The notes under the pieces are model-generated. The model was not told the origin of the DNA. It saw nothing but the letters and a program-made list of their open reading frames with translations, and did no database searches. The position numbers and the translations under genes are program-made. From NCBI GenBank assembly GCA_037178625.1, contig CM074135.1, positions 1,676,001-1,740,000 on the forward strand: a stretch of DNA of 64,000 nt, read 5' to 3'. The stretch is from Skeletonema tropicum (Eukaryota; Bacillariophyta; Thalassiosirophyceae; Thalassiosirales; Thalassiosiraceae). Below, piece by piece: positions 11,696 to 21,843 of the stretch (the first letter of the stretch is position 1; each line of letters starts with the position of its first letter).

Positions 11696-12880
11696 TTAAC
11701 CATCAATCACGGTGAAACGAGAAAGATACGAGTTGACTACTTCATAGGTCAAAAACATGATAGCTGAGTTTGGCACCACTTTCAAGAGATGAACGCCCAT
11801 GCCTGAGTACAGACTCTTGGCTCCCTCTTCTCTTGCCACTGTTCCAATCGTTTGCCACATTCCAGTGTATTTGAAAATGCCATCACGGGCTTGTTCTCGA
11901 AGCCGAGTTCTTGCGACTTCATGTGGATAAGTAAGGATTGATGCTGTTCCTTTAGCAATAGCAGCGGCAACAAAGTAGCCTAGTTTTGGAAGCCTGTCAC
12001 TGGATTCTAGTCCTAGTGCTTCCCTTCTAATGTTTTGTCGAGTGAGTAGCTTTGATTTGAGCTGTTCGTAAATCATAAACTGCGTAGCTCCTTCCAAGCA
12101 TCCCCAATAACTGGCGTATATCCCCTTATAGAATCCACCAATACCCTCCTCTTTATAGATAGCAGCGCAAGCATCGCGGTAGCCAGAATAAATCTTTTGG
12201 CCGGCTGAACTGTCCGCTAAAAGTTGGCACCGAGTCTTTATCATCCAGATCGGATTGGTCAATGTATTCGACGCTATTCCTGCAGAGAACCCAGCAATCA
12301 ATGCATTTGGCACGCCTCCCTCCTTTACTCCAAAATTACCAAGGAGCCTCTTCGATTGTTCATAGGAAAAAAAGTAAACTGAACGCGCAGGGATGATACC
12401 AACAAGAGTAGGTCGCAGCCCACGGAAGAATCCTACGACACCATCATTTTCAAAGATTTTCTTGGCAATATCAATCGGATGACCAGATGCCTGTGACAAT
12501 TCACCAACTGCAGCTGAGGAGGATTGAAGCTGGGTCTTTACAACTTCAAGAGGATTTGTAATGCATGACGCGATAGTGCCAGCAACACCACCAGAGAGTA
12601 AGTTATAAAGCTTCAATCTAGATGCAGTGATAGTTGGGCTGGCAACCATGGCCGATCCTCCTCGTGCAGAGGAGGTTACTGAAGACGACTTTCTTGCGCC
12701 CCCTCCTCTGATTGCAAAAGTGTCAGAAGATTCAAACTGGTGACGTCTGTTGTTGTGGCTACATCTTTGAGTTCCATAGTAGGCTGCACCGGGAGACAGT
12801 CCGATAGGAACTGGATACCTCACTGCCCATGATGAGCAGGAGGATATCGCAAGAATCAAGAGAGTCAATACCTGCCGCAT
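11696..12880 (-). CDS. Mitochondrial carrier family (SLC25) protein with N-terminal signal peptide
   Basis: I place the start at 12880 (MRQVLTLLIL), giving 394 residues; the frame continues upstream, but this Met begins a clear hydrophobic signal-like segment. Three carrier repeats are visible with signature motifs NPLEVVKTQ, NPIWMIKTR and YPHEVARTR. The PxWxIKTR and YPHEVxRTRLR forms point to the SLC25A33/36 pyrimidine-nucleotide subgroup, or to the folate/NAD-like carriers. The leader (residues 1-20, ending SCSSWAVRYP) is unusual, since carriers normally lack cleavable presequences. In a diatom, a signal peptide before a carrier suggests ER or plastid-envelope delivery. Repeat 1 is preceded by ~95 polar residues. 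The family is firm; substrate and membrane are inference. Confidence 0.88.
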   Translation of the reverse strand: MRQVLTLLILAISSCSSWAVRYPVPIGLSPGAAYYGTQRCSHNNRRHQFESSDTFAIRGGGARKSSSVTSSARGGSAMVASPTITASRLKLYNLLSGGVAGTIASCITNPLEVVKTQLQSSSAAVGELSQASGHPIDIAKKIFENDGVVGFFRGLRPTLVGIIPARSVYFFSYEQSKRLLGNFGVKEGGVPNALIAGFSAGIASNTLTNPIWMIKTRCQLLADSSAGQKIYSGYRDACAAIYKEEGIGGFYKGIYASYWGCLEGATQFMIYEQLKSKLLTRQNIRREALGLESSDRLPKLGYFVAAAIAKGTASILTYPHEVARTRLREQARDGIFKYTGMWQTIGTVAREEGAKSLYSGMGVHLLKVVPNSAIMFLTYEVVNSYLSRFTVIDG

Positions 12881-13191
12881 CTTCTTGTTGTATGGTATTA
12901 TTTTTTCAACCGTAGAGTTCTGCTTGCTGCTTGCTTGATGTGTGGCGTCGGAATCTCTGCGTGATGTTTCATTACCTAAAAAATTTGATGGGCGATTCGA
13001 GTGTGACGGGTTGACGCGTTGCGCATTCGGTCTGTCCATCCATCTGACCAAAAAAGCGCAAGTTTGTTCTCAAACAGGCCAAGTTACAAGTTACACACAC
13101 ACACGGCACTGCTGATGCTTGCAGTGATGGTTCCTATTATGTGTGCTGTTGCGTTGCTCCAAAATATATTAACAACTACTAACTGAGGGTG

Positions 13192-14422
13192 ATGGATTTG
13201 GGCTTGCTTTTGACGTTCAAACACCTACTGACTGGGATTGTAATAGTATTGTTACTGATGCAAGCTAGAGTGGTGCATAGCTTTCCCTTTCGTCATGGTA
13301 GAGCTATTGCGGTGAGACGTCCAAACATACAGCACAGTTTCACTGCACATTTACGCCATCGCAAAGTTCTCGGCAGTGTTGGATACTATGCTTCTACACA
13401 CACCACAAAACACCTCATGAAAGGAATAGATGATCAGGTTGCGGCAAATGACAAGACAGATACCTTTGCTAATAGAGATGTGAGAAAAGAAAGACTTCAT
13501 TTTCATTTGAGCGAGCTGGGAGTAGATGCTGCAGCGCTAGAGGACGCATCATTCCGCTCGCAAACTACAATGGAAGGCTTTGATGAAAGATTTGGCAAAT
13601 CAGCCATAAAAAGTTATCGTGCATATATTGATCCAAAGCCAAGCAGATTGGAAGCGGTGGCAAGGGAAAATGTAGATGTTGCTGCCAATCGGTTTGCACG
13701 ACAAATTGATTTCCTGGCGAAACGACACAGAAGCCAAGCTGCCGAATGGGTTAGACACATTGACGAATCACAACATAGACGAACTTTCCCATTAATCTTG
13801 GTGCTTGATAACTTGAGAAGTGCTGCAAACGTCGGCTCAATATATAGATCAGCTGAAGCCTGTGGCTGCCTGGAAATCCTCACCACAGGTATAACTCCTC
13901 ATCCAAATGGTAATGGTTCAGAAAAACTTGCAAAATCAGCATTAGGAGCTGAACAAATACTACCAACGAAGCATTTTGCAACAGTTAGACATGCAATGGA
14001 TTATCTGAAAGAGTTTCGACCAAACGTGATGCTTGTAGGTATGGAAACGACAGAAAGGAGCCAATTATACAATTCGATTGAATACCCAGGCAAAGAAGCT
14101 GCGTCAAGTGACGAGCTGGCTGTTGAAAACGATTGCATGATGTCTCCTGGAGTGGCGCTGTTCCTTGGGAACGAAGTGAGTGGAGTCGACACTGATATCA
14201 TGCCCTTGCTAGATGAAGTAGTAGAGATCCCCATGTTTGGACTGAAGAACAGCTTGGTGAGTTATTCTGTTGAATTATTGCGCATTTTAATGCATTTTTT
14301 ATTGATACTAACTGATGTGATCATGGCACAAACAGAACGTTGCAGCGTGTGCACCTGTGGTCATGTATGAAATATTACGACAGTGGAGAGTCAGCAGCAA
14401 CAGTAGTGAAGACTTGGATTGA
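13192..14422 (+). CDS. SpoU/TrmH-family RNA 2'-O-ribose methyltransferase, plastid-targeted
   Basis: Two exons, 13192-14256 and 14336-14422, encode 383 residues. The SPOUT knot motifs are visible: motif 1 LDNLRSAANVGSIYRSAE, motif 2 ALFLGNEVSGVD, and motif 3 IPMFGLKNSLNVA, which is completed only after splicing. These bind S-adenosylmethionine and the catalytic Arg/Asn cluster. The family methylates the 2'-OH of tRNA (position 18) or rRNA. The N-terminus is a signal peptide followed by VHS-FPFRHGR, with Phe right after the predicted cleavage site, as in the diatom plastid-entry motif. I therefore infer a plastid tRNA or rRNA enzyme. It is tail-to-tail with the next gene (40 bp apart). Confidence 0.87.
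14257..14335 (+). other. intron of SpoU methyltransferase gene
   Basis: GTGAGT donor, ACAG acceptor, 79 bp, phase 0. It splits motif 3 between Leu and Asn. Confidence 0.85.
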
Positions 14423-14461
14423 ATCAAATGATCTAAATACCTACGATATAAGTGTATAATA

Positions 14462-15004
14462 TTATTTTTCACCAATACCGTAAGGACACGAGGGGCAATC
14501 TAACTTTGTCAAAGCTTGCAGCATGAAATCACTGTCTCCTTTCATAACTTTTTGATTGCAATCTTTCTCACTTAGTCTAGCGTTTCCAATTGATTCACCT
14601 GCCAATGAACGGGCCGATGTGTTTTTACATCCAACCATTGCTCTTCTAGCTCGTGCTTTTGGTGACGTAGGGTTATTGTCATAGACTGATCCACCAGACG
14701 AGTCGCCTTCGCCCAATCTCTGAAAGTTTCTAGCATTTGATGAATACACTTTTTGTTCAGGTATTGCTTCAGCTGGTTTCACTCCATCTAATCCAAAGAT
14801 CGTTGCCATAGCTACTGATCCAGTCCTTAACAACAAGTCTCTTCGGTGACACACTCTCTCATCATCGGTGTCACTGCTTAGCATGAAAAGAACATCAGTT
14901 GTGCCAACGTCGGCTCTTGGCTGAAGTATTTTGCTCAGCGGTGATGGTGCAAACGCTAACGTGCATGTCAGCATCGATACTAATAGTGATGGCAAAAGCT
15001 TCAT
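14462..15004 (-). CDS. Putative thylakoid-lumen protein (Tat-type bipartite leader), unknown function
   Basis: 180 residues from the Met at 15004; an in-frame upstream Met exists but would bury the signal peptide. The leader is tripartite. A signal peptide ends LTCTLAFAPSPL (plastid-entry AFAP motif). A transit-like stretch follows. Then comes a twin-arginine segment (HRRDLLLRTG...) with a hydrophobic run ending PAEA, which resembles a lumenal processing site. The mature part (about 105 residues) is small and polar with four cysteines, two of them in CPSCPYG at the C-terminus. I do not recognise the mature domain. The pattern suggests a folded lumenal protein, perhaps associated with a photosystem or redox-active, but this is inference. 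Confidence 0.65.
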   Translation of the reverse strand: MKLLPSLLVSMLTCTLAFAPSPLSKILQPRADVGTTDVLFMLSSDTDDERVCHRRDLLLRTGSVAMATIFGLDGVKPAEAIPEQKVYSSNARNFQRLGEGDSSGGSVYDNNPTSPKARARRAMVGCKNTSARSLAGESIGNARLSEKDCNQKVMKGDSDFMLQALTKLDCPSCPYGIGEK

Positions 15005-15385
15005 CTTTACTGCTGGCGGTGAGTGAGACGACACAATCACACCAAGATGAATAATAGCAGCATGTCACCGATATGATCTCGCTTCAACCACGGGAACCCT
15101 TCAACTTGCATACGAGGCGGAGGAGGGAAATAGAATCAAGGCAAGATCAAAGAAGATGGGCGCGCCAAAACACTCGGACAGAGCCGGCGGCTGGCGGCCG
15201 ATGGCCGATGCCAGCCCAGTAAAATGCCATGCGCCAGTACAGAAGTACTTCCCGACCTTGGCTGTTCTGCTTTCCTCATTGCGGTGCCTTGTCAGCCCAG
15301 GATGTAATTGACAATTAGTATCATATCATGTGTGCATTTGACTCATTTTATAAGCGAAGCAGATTACTCGATGGTATCTATAGAC
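15005..15385. other. intergenic
   Basis: Promoter side of the lumen-protein gene and 3' end of the SAP gene. GC-rich around 15170-15230 with CCGGCGGCTGGCGGCCGATG-like repeats. No gene seen. Confidence 0.45.
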
Positions 15386-16543
15386 CTATGAAGCACTGCT
15401 TAATCTCAAAATGAGTTCAGCCTTTTTCCCGCTCACAGGCAAACCTGCCTGCCGAAGCTGCTGTTTAAGCTCAACTACGGTCATTGATTCAAAGTCTGAC
15501 GTTTTCTGATTTGCGCTTGACGCAACCTCTTCTTCACTTTTCGTAGATGTAGTGCTATTGTCATCCCTTCCAGAGAGTAAAGCATTGGCATTGGTTTTGT
15601 TGTCATCCTCAATGGCTTTCTTTCCACTCCTAACGAATGCCGATCTTTGCGAGAGTAAAGCTCCCTTCACAAAACGATCATCTTCGAAATCATCGCCAAG
15701 TACAACTTTCCACTCTTTTGTCCTATCATCAACGACCACTGAAAACTGCGTCATCACCTCATCTAGAATCTTGTCTGCCATGGCATAATCCCTTTTCTTT
15801 CGATAAGATGAGCGCTCAGCCAGCCTCTGCGCTATCAGCGTCTTTGATTCTTCGTCCATCGTATGTGTAGGATCATCTAATTTGCAAAGAGGCGATGGAA
15901 CGTAATCTCCTGCAATGACCATCTTACCATTCTCACCCTCCTCTACAATGTTTTCCACAGACCATTCTCGGTTCTTATCGTCCACCTGTACCCGATACTT
16001 TGTTTTCAGAATATGACTAAGCTTATCTGAAATATGAAACTCTCCTCTCTTTTTTGCATAGGAACGATCTTCAACCATCGTTGATACAGCAACAATATCA
16101 TCCTCCGAGAGCAGGCCATAAGTACTCCCACGACGAACGTAGACGGAACGTCGGCCAAAGTGATTTTTCCCATCGGCACGCCATTCACCCCTTTTGTCAT
16201 GTAAGAATACACCACATTGATTCAGAGCGGCCAGTATCTTATCAGCGTCATCATACTGTCGGCGACGCTTGCATCTTTGTCTCTTGGAGATGAGAATGTG
16301 GATTTGATTTTCAGTGAGGCGGCACTTGGGATGTATTGGCCCGGCGTTGGGCTCTAAGATGTAGCCATGCGACGATGATGAGTCGTCGTGACGATAACTG
16401 CTACACAGATGCCATGAGTGATGTCGTTTCTGTAGAATATCTGTTACTCTTCTGTGATTTGTTGCCAGAAAAGCAGACCCGAACAAAGCGTTAGAAGAGA
16501 GCAATGCCAGGTATATTACTAATCGTCTATGCCTGGAGATCAT
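15386..16543 (-). CDS. Plastid-targeted protein with three helical DALR-like repeats and a C-terminal SAP domain
   Basis: 385 residues. The leader is a signal peptide ending FGSAFLATNHRR (SAF plastid-entry motif). Three repeats of a ~45-residue unit follow. Each has a basic helix, then Y/F-x-x-A/S-D-K-I-L-x-x-L, then a V-x-x-D-D/H-K-x-x-E-W ending: about residues 80-125, 155-200 and 245-290. The units resemble the helical anticodon-binding tail of class I aminoacyl-tRNA synthetases such as CysRS (A-D-x-I-R-D-x-L...). The C-terminus is a SAP domain (MTVVELKQQLRQAGLPVSG, about 350-384), a DNA/RNA-binding helix pair. Together they suggest a plastid nucleoid or RNA-binding protein. No enzyme motif is seen. 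Confidence 0.72.
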   Translation of the reverse strand: MISRHRRLVIYLALLSSNALFGSAFLATNHRRVTDILQKRHHSWHLCSSYRHDDSSSSHGYILEPNAGPIHPKCRLTENQIHILISKRQRCKRRRQYDDADKILAALNQCGVFLHDKRGEWRADGKNHFGRRSVYVRRGSTYGLLSEDDIVAVSTMVEDRSYAKKRGEFHISDKLSHILKTKYRVQVDDKNREWSVENIVEEGENGKMVIAGDYVPSPLCKLDDPTHTMDEESKTLIAQRLAERSSYRKKRDYAMADKILDEVMTQFSVVVDDRTKEWKVVLGDDFEDDRFVKGALLSQRSAFVRSGKKAIEDDNKTNANALLSGRDDNSTTSTKSEEEVASSANQKTSDFESMTVVELKQQLRQAGLPVSGKKAELILRLSSAS

Positions 16544-16890
16544 GGTATGATGATTTGTGGTGCCACGTTGGATAAGTCGATGGATGGCACTACTTACATC
16601 TACTTATGCTCATGCTCTCTCTAGAGTAGAGACTTGCTACTTGCTCGATTGATTGATGGTGCTGCCCTCTCGCGGAAAAAATCTGGCGCGCTCTATTATC
16701 CGACCCCACTTAATTAACTCTGACGCCGCCAGCATTCAGCATATGAAGCTCCTACTGGCCTCGATCGCTACAGTTATCCTTACTACCACTCCATCATCAT
16801 CATCATTTCTTGCTCTTCATCTACGCTCGCCCATAGTATTACATATTGCCACCCTCGCCTCGTTTTGCATATTGATTGTTCGTGCCAAAA
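16544..16890. other. intergenic, divergent promoter region
   Basis: Lies between the head-to-head SAP gene and the tfb5 gene. An open frame from 16653 contains a signal-peptide-like stretch but overlaps tfb5 in another frame and is probably chance. Confidence 0.45.
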
Positions 16891-17263
16891 ATGCCGCCGA
16901 AATCGACCAAGTCAAATCAATCAACTGGGGTAACAAGCTCATCTGGCTACCTTCTTACATGTGATCCACCGATGAAGCAGTTCATCATGCATTTAAACGA
17001 CAAAAAATCAGCAGATAAAAAGTTTATCCTCGAAGATTTAGATGCTACACATTTGCTAATCAAGGACGACGTGAGAGATGAGATAACAAGGAAGGTACAC
17101 GAATGGATGGATGAGGTAAGCACCAAATACGCAACCAGGAGTGTAATGACTGCTGTATTGTGTTCATGTTGCTAATCATTAATTTGCGCTTTGATCCATC
17201 TTTACTGTATAGAATGTATTTTCCACCATAGAACGAGTTGGAGAAAACCTGGACACATCTTAG
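16891..17263 (+). CDS. tfb5: TFIIH core subunit Tfb5/GTF2H5 (TTDA)
   Basis: Two exons, 16891-17115 and 17213-17263, give 91 residues, close to the family size of about 70 plus a short Ser/Thr-rich N-terminus. The conserved core is plain: GYLLTCDPPMKQFIMHLND, then KKFILEDLDATHLLI, then a C-terminal helix ending in MDENVFST, which is created by splicing. Tfb5 binds p52 in TFIIH, stabilises the complex and stimulates the XPB ATPase in nucleotide-excision repair and transcription. It is missed without splicing, because the first frame reads through the intron to a false end at 17175. Confidence 0.9.
17116..17212 (+). other. intron of tfb5
   Basis: GTAAGC donor, TATAG acceptor, 97 bp, phase 0. 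Confidence 0.85.
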
Positions 17264-17301
17264 GTGTATTTTAATATGATATAACTTTGCAGTTATTTTC
17301 A

Positions 17302-18192
17302 CTATTGCTGAGCTACACAACAGCAGAACACTAGGGCACCTCGACTTTGAACATCACTGAGAGTAGACATTAAATCATCGTCAGAAGACATTGTTAAAAT
17401 ATGATCGAGATTGCTGTCAATGAGATGCCATTGTTTCCTATCCTCTCTTTGCTCTTTCACATGCACTCGAGTCTCGCTAGATGCATCTGATAGGTAGCAG
17501 CTTCGTTTGACCCCAGTGATTGCCCACCAATGACGTCCTCCTTTGCAAATGTTTCTGATAAGTGGAATATTGCAACCTAATCGGCGAAGATATGAAAAAG
17601 ATTCTGCACTTGTTTCTTCCTCATGAACAATGAATCCAATGATGTTCTTCTTTTGGTCTGACAGAATGTTAGAAGTGCCATCTCCCTTGTCTGCCTTAAC
17701 TCGATAGTATTCTAATGTCACACCTCGGCGAATCAATGCCGTTTCTAAGACCTCAAATGAATAGTTACCGAATTGTGGACTGAAGTGTTTACTTCTGAAT
17801 CTCTGTATTGTTGATAGTGTGCTTGCAGACTCATTCTCAGTATTAAAAGCGCTTGAGCCGTCTCCTTCCATTAGCCTCAGCTCACGATTTGTTATTTCTT
17901 CAGCAATGGCATTAAATTCTGATTGTGTAGCGACAACATTCCAATGCATTTTGTTCTGATTGGCAATAATTGTAGGCGATTTTTTTCCTTTTGACCGCTG
18001 CTGACAATATAACAACCTCCCGTGACATGTCCATTCATCAATGACATGTTGCTGTTGACTAATTTCATCTAATTGGCCTACACCAATGCCCGCAACGCGA
18101 TCAAAATCTTTAGAAAGCTGCAGCAAATTATTCACAGAATGTATTGCACAAAACTGCCGCTCTTGCTTTTCATGAATCATAGCGCACCACAT
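17302..18192 (-). CDS. Josephin-domain deubiquitinase
   Basis: 296 residues. The N-terminal IHEKQERQFCAIHSVNNLL holds the catalytic Cys with the conserved upstream H-E-K-Q. The second half holds GRHWWAI (catalytic His) and WHLIDSNLD (third triad residue). This is the ataxin-3/Josephin (MJD) cysteine peptidase fold that cleaves ubiquitin. Length and absence of ubiquitin-interacting motifs fit the small JOSD1/2 type, but a ~70-residue polar insert (about 100-165) separates the halves. The start could be 18192 or 18180. The gene is convergent with tfb5, the ends being 38 bp apart. Confidence 0.88.
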   Translation of the reverse strand: MWCAMIHEKQERQFCAIHSVNNLLQLSKDFDRVAGIGVGQLDEISQQQHVIDEWTCHGRLLYCQQRSKGKKSPTIIANQNKMHWNVVATQSEFNAIAEEITNRELRLMEGDGSSAFNTENESASTLSTIQRFRSKHFSPQFGNYSFEVLETALIRRGVTLEYYRVKADKGDGTSNILSDQKKNIIGFIVHEEETSAESFSYLRRLGCNIPLIRNICKGGRHWWAITGVKRSCYLSDASSETRVHVKEQREDRKQWHLIDSNLDHILTMSSDDDLMSTLSDVQSRGALVFCCCVAQQ

Positions 18193-18487
18193 GTATAGCT
18201 TCTTCTCTTATTGGTGGTACTTCCGCTTCAGTATTGTTGGTCGTCGTGACCATGATCTTCAGCAATACTTCTTAGTAACACAAATCTACAACTTTTCTGG
18301 AACCTTCTGGAACGCTAAATTAGGATAAACCGTTGCCGCAACGCAATGAGAAGTTGCAAATAATATCATACTAGCCTCGCTGACGCTCGTCTAGCCGCTG
18401 CGCGGCAATTTTCAATTTTCCGTTCACACAATTCCGTCCGACATTCTACCAGCCTCTCTCTCTCTCTCATCTCCCTATCGACGCTCC

Positions 18488-18608
18488 TTGACAGCTCCTT
18501 GACAGCTCCTTGACAGCTCCTTGACAGCTCCTTGACAGCTCCTTGACAGCTCCTTGACAGCTCCTTGACAGCTCCTTGACAGCTCCTTGACAGCTCCTTG
18601 ACAGCTCC
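18488..18608. repeat. 11-bp tandem repeat, 11 copies
   Basis: Unit TTGACAGCTCC, eleven near-perfect copies over 121 bp. A unit not divisible by three keeps all frames cycling, so the open frames across it are an artefact. Confidence 0.95.
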
Positions 18609-18714
18609 TGAAGATCAAGCCAATCAAAGAAAGAGTCGATCGAAAATGCCCGTGAAGGCCAAAGGACACGCCAAAGGGCCCGGACAGAACGACAGAACTA
18701 CCGACCGACAGAAC

Positions 18715-18822
18715 GACAGAACGAACGACAGAACGAACGACAGAACGAACGACAGAACGAACGACAGAACGAACGACAGAACGAACGACAGAACGAACGA
18801 CAGAACGAACGACAGAACGAAC
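18715..18822. repeat. 12-bp tandem repeat, 9 copies
   Basis: Unit GACAGAACGAAC, nine copies over 108 bp, preceded by diverged units. It would read T-N-D-R repeats on the plus strand, but no supported gene contains it. Confidence 0.95.
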
Positions 18823-18846
18823 GACTTAGCTCCTCTCATTATTTAG

Positions 18847-20369
18847 ATAGCTGTCTTAAATCAACAAACCCATGAGGTAGATTTTTTTGTGTACGTAGGA
18901 ATCGTCAAAGAAGCGGTACCAAAGTGGCGCCAACGATCATCGAGCACATCGTCACCATGGGATTTCCGCCCGATCATCGTACTTTACTAGAGGCATGGTG
19001 TTATTATATAAAAGATGTAATGCTCGGGGTATTTATATGGATATATATGAATGTATGAAGTGACTTGATATGTACCGTTTTTTACATTTGATGCAAAATA
19101 AAAGCCAATTAGTGCACATGGATGTTTATCCTCATCTCCTCCGTGATCAATGAACGATGGTGCTATAACAAATATTTCAGCACTATCGACACCAAACACT
19201 GTTAAAATAACGATTATACAGTTATGTTATGAATGTGTGTATCTTTTTGTTGCATAATAATTCGTTTTGAGGCCCACAGATCCCTGTCATTCAACACAAA
19301 CACTTGTGTTTGAACACCTATCTCCTACAAGAGAATACACTTTGTGCATTCCAACGATGTCAGCAGTGACCATATGCAGCTTTATCCGTCAACCATTACT
19401 TCATTGAAACCGGAGAATCCTAACAAGTCACTGAAGATTCCACTCCGATCTATTCAGAGCAATGTAGCGCCATAACAACAGCCTTCTTCGGAGACAATAT
19501 GTGCACTTATTCCACCCTGATTGAACTTCAAGTCACACAACTATGACCCTGTCTCTCCAATCAAATGTAATAGTTGCTGTGCCTTTGTTGTCGGATGGTG
19601 AGGTTGGATTGAACAACGAAACCATTGCAGTTTGTTCGAGGAATGGCCATGTGTTGGGCTATGGTGATACCAAGGCTGAGAGTTCGCCGATGGTAGTGTA
19701 GTCAGTGAAATCGGATCTCCTTAACAGCTCCATGGCACAAAGCGATCCTTCCATATTATTGAGAGCTCTCCTGTCGTGTTTAGTTGTCTCGTCATGATCA
19801 GAGGTCGGAATAGAGCAATGAAATGGGTGACATTTGTGTGTAATCGATGATGTGATGTGCAGCAGCAACATGGTGCCCGACGGAGTGCTATGGCCATATG
19901 AAGTCACTAACAATGAATCACACCGACACTCAATGTCTATATGTATAAGCGGCGGCGAGGGTTGATGGAGAGAGGCCGATTGTACCATTCATATTGAGTG
20001 GAATTGGACGATGATGCTACGATGATGGTAATTTGCGCTGCTATAGCGGCATTTTGATTTGCGTCTCTGCTCTTTATTAACTAAGTTGGGTAGGCTCGGC
20101 TTTGGATTCCTTGTGTTCTAAGCTATTCATGGACTACCATACCCAACCTACTGTGGATGTAATGGAGGAGGTGCGATTTTTTATGTTATGGCACTTTTAT
20201 GGCGGAAATGGTGCCATGGCGTGGTGGATTGTCGCGGTGGTGGAACTTTTTGGTGGTGGCCAAAAACACATTTGGGGGCTCTTCTGACCTTCTCAAGTGC
20301 CGGATGGAGCTACATACTATTCCTACGTACATAGGCCACCCCGTACGGTCCGTGATTTAAGACAGCTAT
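18847..20369. other. non-coding segment bounded by a 17-bp inverted repeat; possible TIR element
   Basis: ATAGCTGTCTTAAATCA (18847-18863) recurs as its exact reverse complement at 20353-20369. Inside there is no credible coding frame. No convincing target duplication is visible at either end. It may be a non-autonomous DNA transposon or a chance pair. Confidence 0.4.
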
Positions 20370-20633
20370 AGTATCACTTCATTATGTATCGCTGTATGAT
20401 AGCTCTTTTACATCATTAGCCCCTAAAAAACACAATTGCATGGCACGGGGCTGCACGGGGCCACGCGTGCCGGCTCGTGACCTCTCGTGACGGGCCGACA
20501 CCATGAAACTTGAGTCGAATCATGTCGAATCCTTCACCTCGCATGGGATTTGGCTTGTGGCTCATAATAATATCCATCTACACCCGCGTATCTTTCCCCA
20601 CAAAGGGCTTGTTGGAACGGCAGCACACAAAAA
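20370..20633. other. intergenic, promoter side of phosducin-like gene
   Basis: GC-rich CACGGGGC-type repeats near 20454-20475. No gene seen. Confidence 0.4.
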
Positions 20634-21425
20634 ATGGATGGACGGGGGGTGACCAACTATTCCACGGATAAGCCATCATATGGTTTTTCTACAGAAACGA
20701 CAGAGTTTGACGATGCTCTCATGTCCAGAGGCATCGTCACATTCGAGCAGGCAATGATTGCCAAAGGTGCATCACCACAAGAAGCTCGTAGACTATCTGA
20801 TTTAAAGTTCAATAAGAATTTGGAGGGACAGCAAGCAACTCGACAATCTGATGAACGCAACAAGCAAGAAACACCAGAGGACGACGATGAGGAATTCATC
20901 CGCAGATATCGACAACAAAGAATAGAAGAGCTGAAAAGAGACAAGAATACAATCAAATATGGAGACGTAATACACATATCACGACCCGACTGGAACCGCG
21001 AAGTTAATGAAGCAAGTAGATCTGGCACGTGGGTGATTGTTAACCTTACTCGACACACGTCCACCTTATCTGCTCGGCATGACGAGTTATGTGATCTTGT
21101 GGAGGAAACAATACGTGAATTGGCTGTGAAGTTTGAGCGAGTAAAATTTGTCTTTATTCCTTCAACGTCTGCAATAGAGAACTGGCCCGCTGAGAATCTT
21201 CCAACACTGTTTTGTTATCGGTTTGGGAAGATGCAGCATCAATTGATTGGGACAAATGCGCTGGGTGGACCAGGTTTGAATTGTCCACGGCTGGAGTGGA
21301 GATTAGCCAGGCTTGGAATTGTGGAGACTGACTTGGAAGAAGATCCTCTACCAGAAAAGTTTTCAGCTGGCAGTGAGGCTTTTACAAACGATTATAACGA
21401 TGACGATTATGACGGAGTTGACTGA
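20634..21425 (+). CDS. Phosducin-like protein (PDCL2/3, Plp2 type)
   Basis: 263 residues. A helical N-terminus (residues 20-95) with charged coiled-coil character precedes a thioredoxin-like domain that begins YGDVIHISRPDW and contains GTWVIVNLTRH, RVKFVFIPST, NLPTLFCYRFG and LEWRLARLGI. These follow the PDCL3 order (E-V-x-x-I-S...W-V-V-x-L...N-Y-P-x-x-N-L-P-T...E-W-x-L). As in other phosducins, the redox CxxC is absent. Plp2/PDCL3 proteins are CCT chaperonin co-factors for actin, tubulin and G-beta folding in the cytosol. The C-terminus is acidic, also typical. Single exon. Confidence 0.88.
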   Translation: MDGRGVTNYSTDKPSYGFSTETTEFDDALMSRGIVTFEQAMIAKGASPQEARRLSDLKFNKNLEGQQATRQSDERNKQETPEDDDEEFIRRYRQQRIEELKRDKNTIKYGDVIHISRPDWNREVNEASRSGTWVIVNLTRHTSTLSARHDELCDLVEETIRELAVKFERVKFVFIPSTSAIENWPAENLPTLFCYRFGKMQHQLIGTNALGGPGLNCPRLEWRLARLGIVETDLEEDPLPEKFSAGSEAFTNDYNDDDYDGVD

Positions 21426-21843
21426 AGACCAGGCTTGATTTGATTGACCATGATAGGTTGGAGTGGAGAATCTGCATAACTAAACGGCCTGGATGGCTTG
21501 GACATCTCGTTTCGGCCGTGATACTAACTCCCTCTTGGAAATCTCACATGGAAGCCCGACACTGATAAAGCGTCAAGGGAAGAAAAATGATAGCGATGAG
21601 GGCAAGCGAGAGGAAAAACTAATGAATGACCTATTTCTAATCCATTTGCATTGCTACACACGTTTACTAGCTATTGGTAGAGCAAAAGGAATGATGACAT
21701 GCGAAGGCTTCAACTATCGCATCTTGTGACAGAGCAATCCTCTAGTTAGCCCAACACACACAATGTACAAAAGCTGCATACGTTACATTTCATTTCTCAA
21801 TACGGTCGCCCGACTGGATGAACAAAACTATAACATTGCTGAT
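21426..21843. other. intergenic, convergent 3' ends
   Basis: Between the convergent phosducin-like and petC genes. No gene supported. Confidence 0.45.

Noticed and set aside
16653..16964. 103-codon frame with a signal-peptide-like start
   Set aside because: It overlaps the tfb5 start in another frame, ends without a recognisable domain, and tfb5 is well supported.
18475..18846. Frames of repeated S-C-Q-G-A-V-K-E-L and T-N-D-R peptides
   Set aside because: They are translations of the 11-bp and 12-bp tandem arrays. No start context, domain or flanking exon supports a gene.
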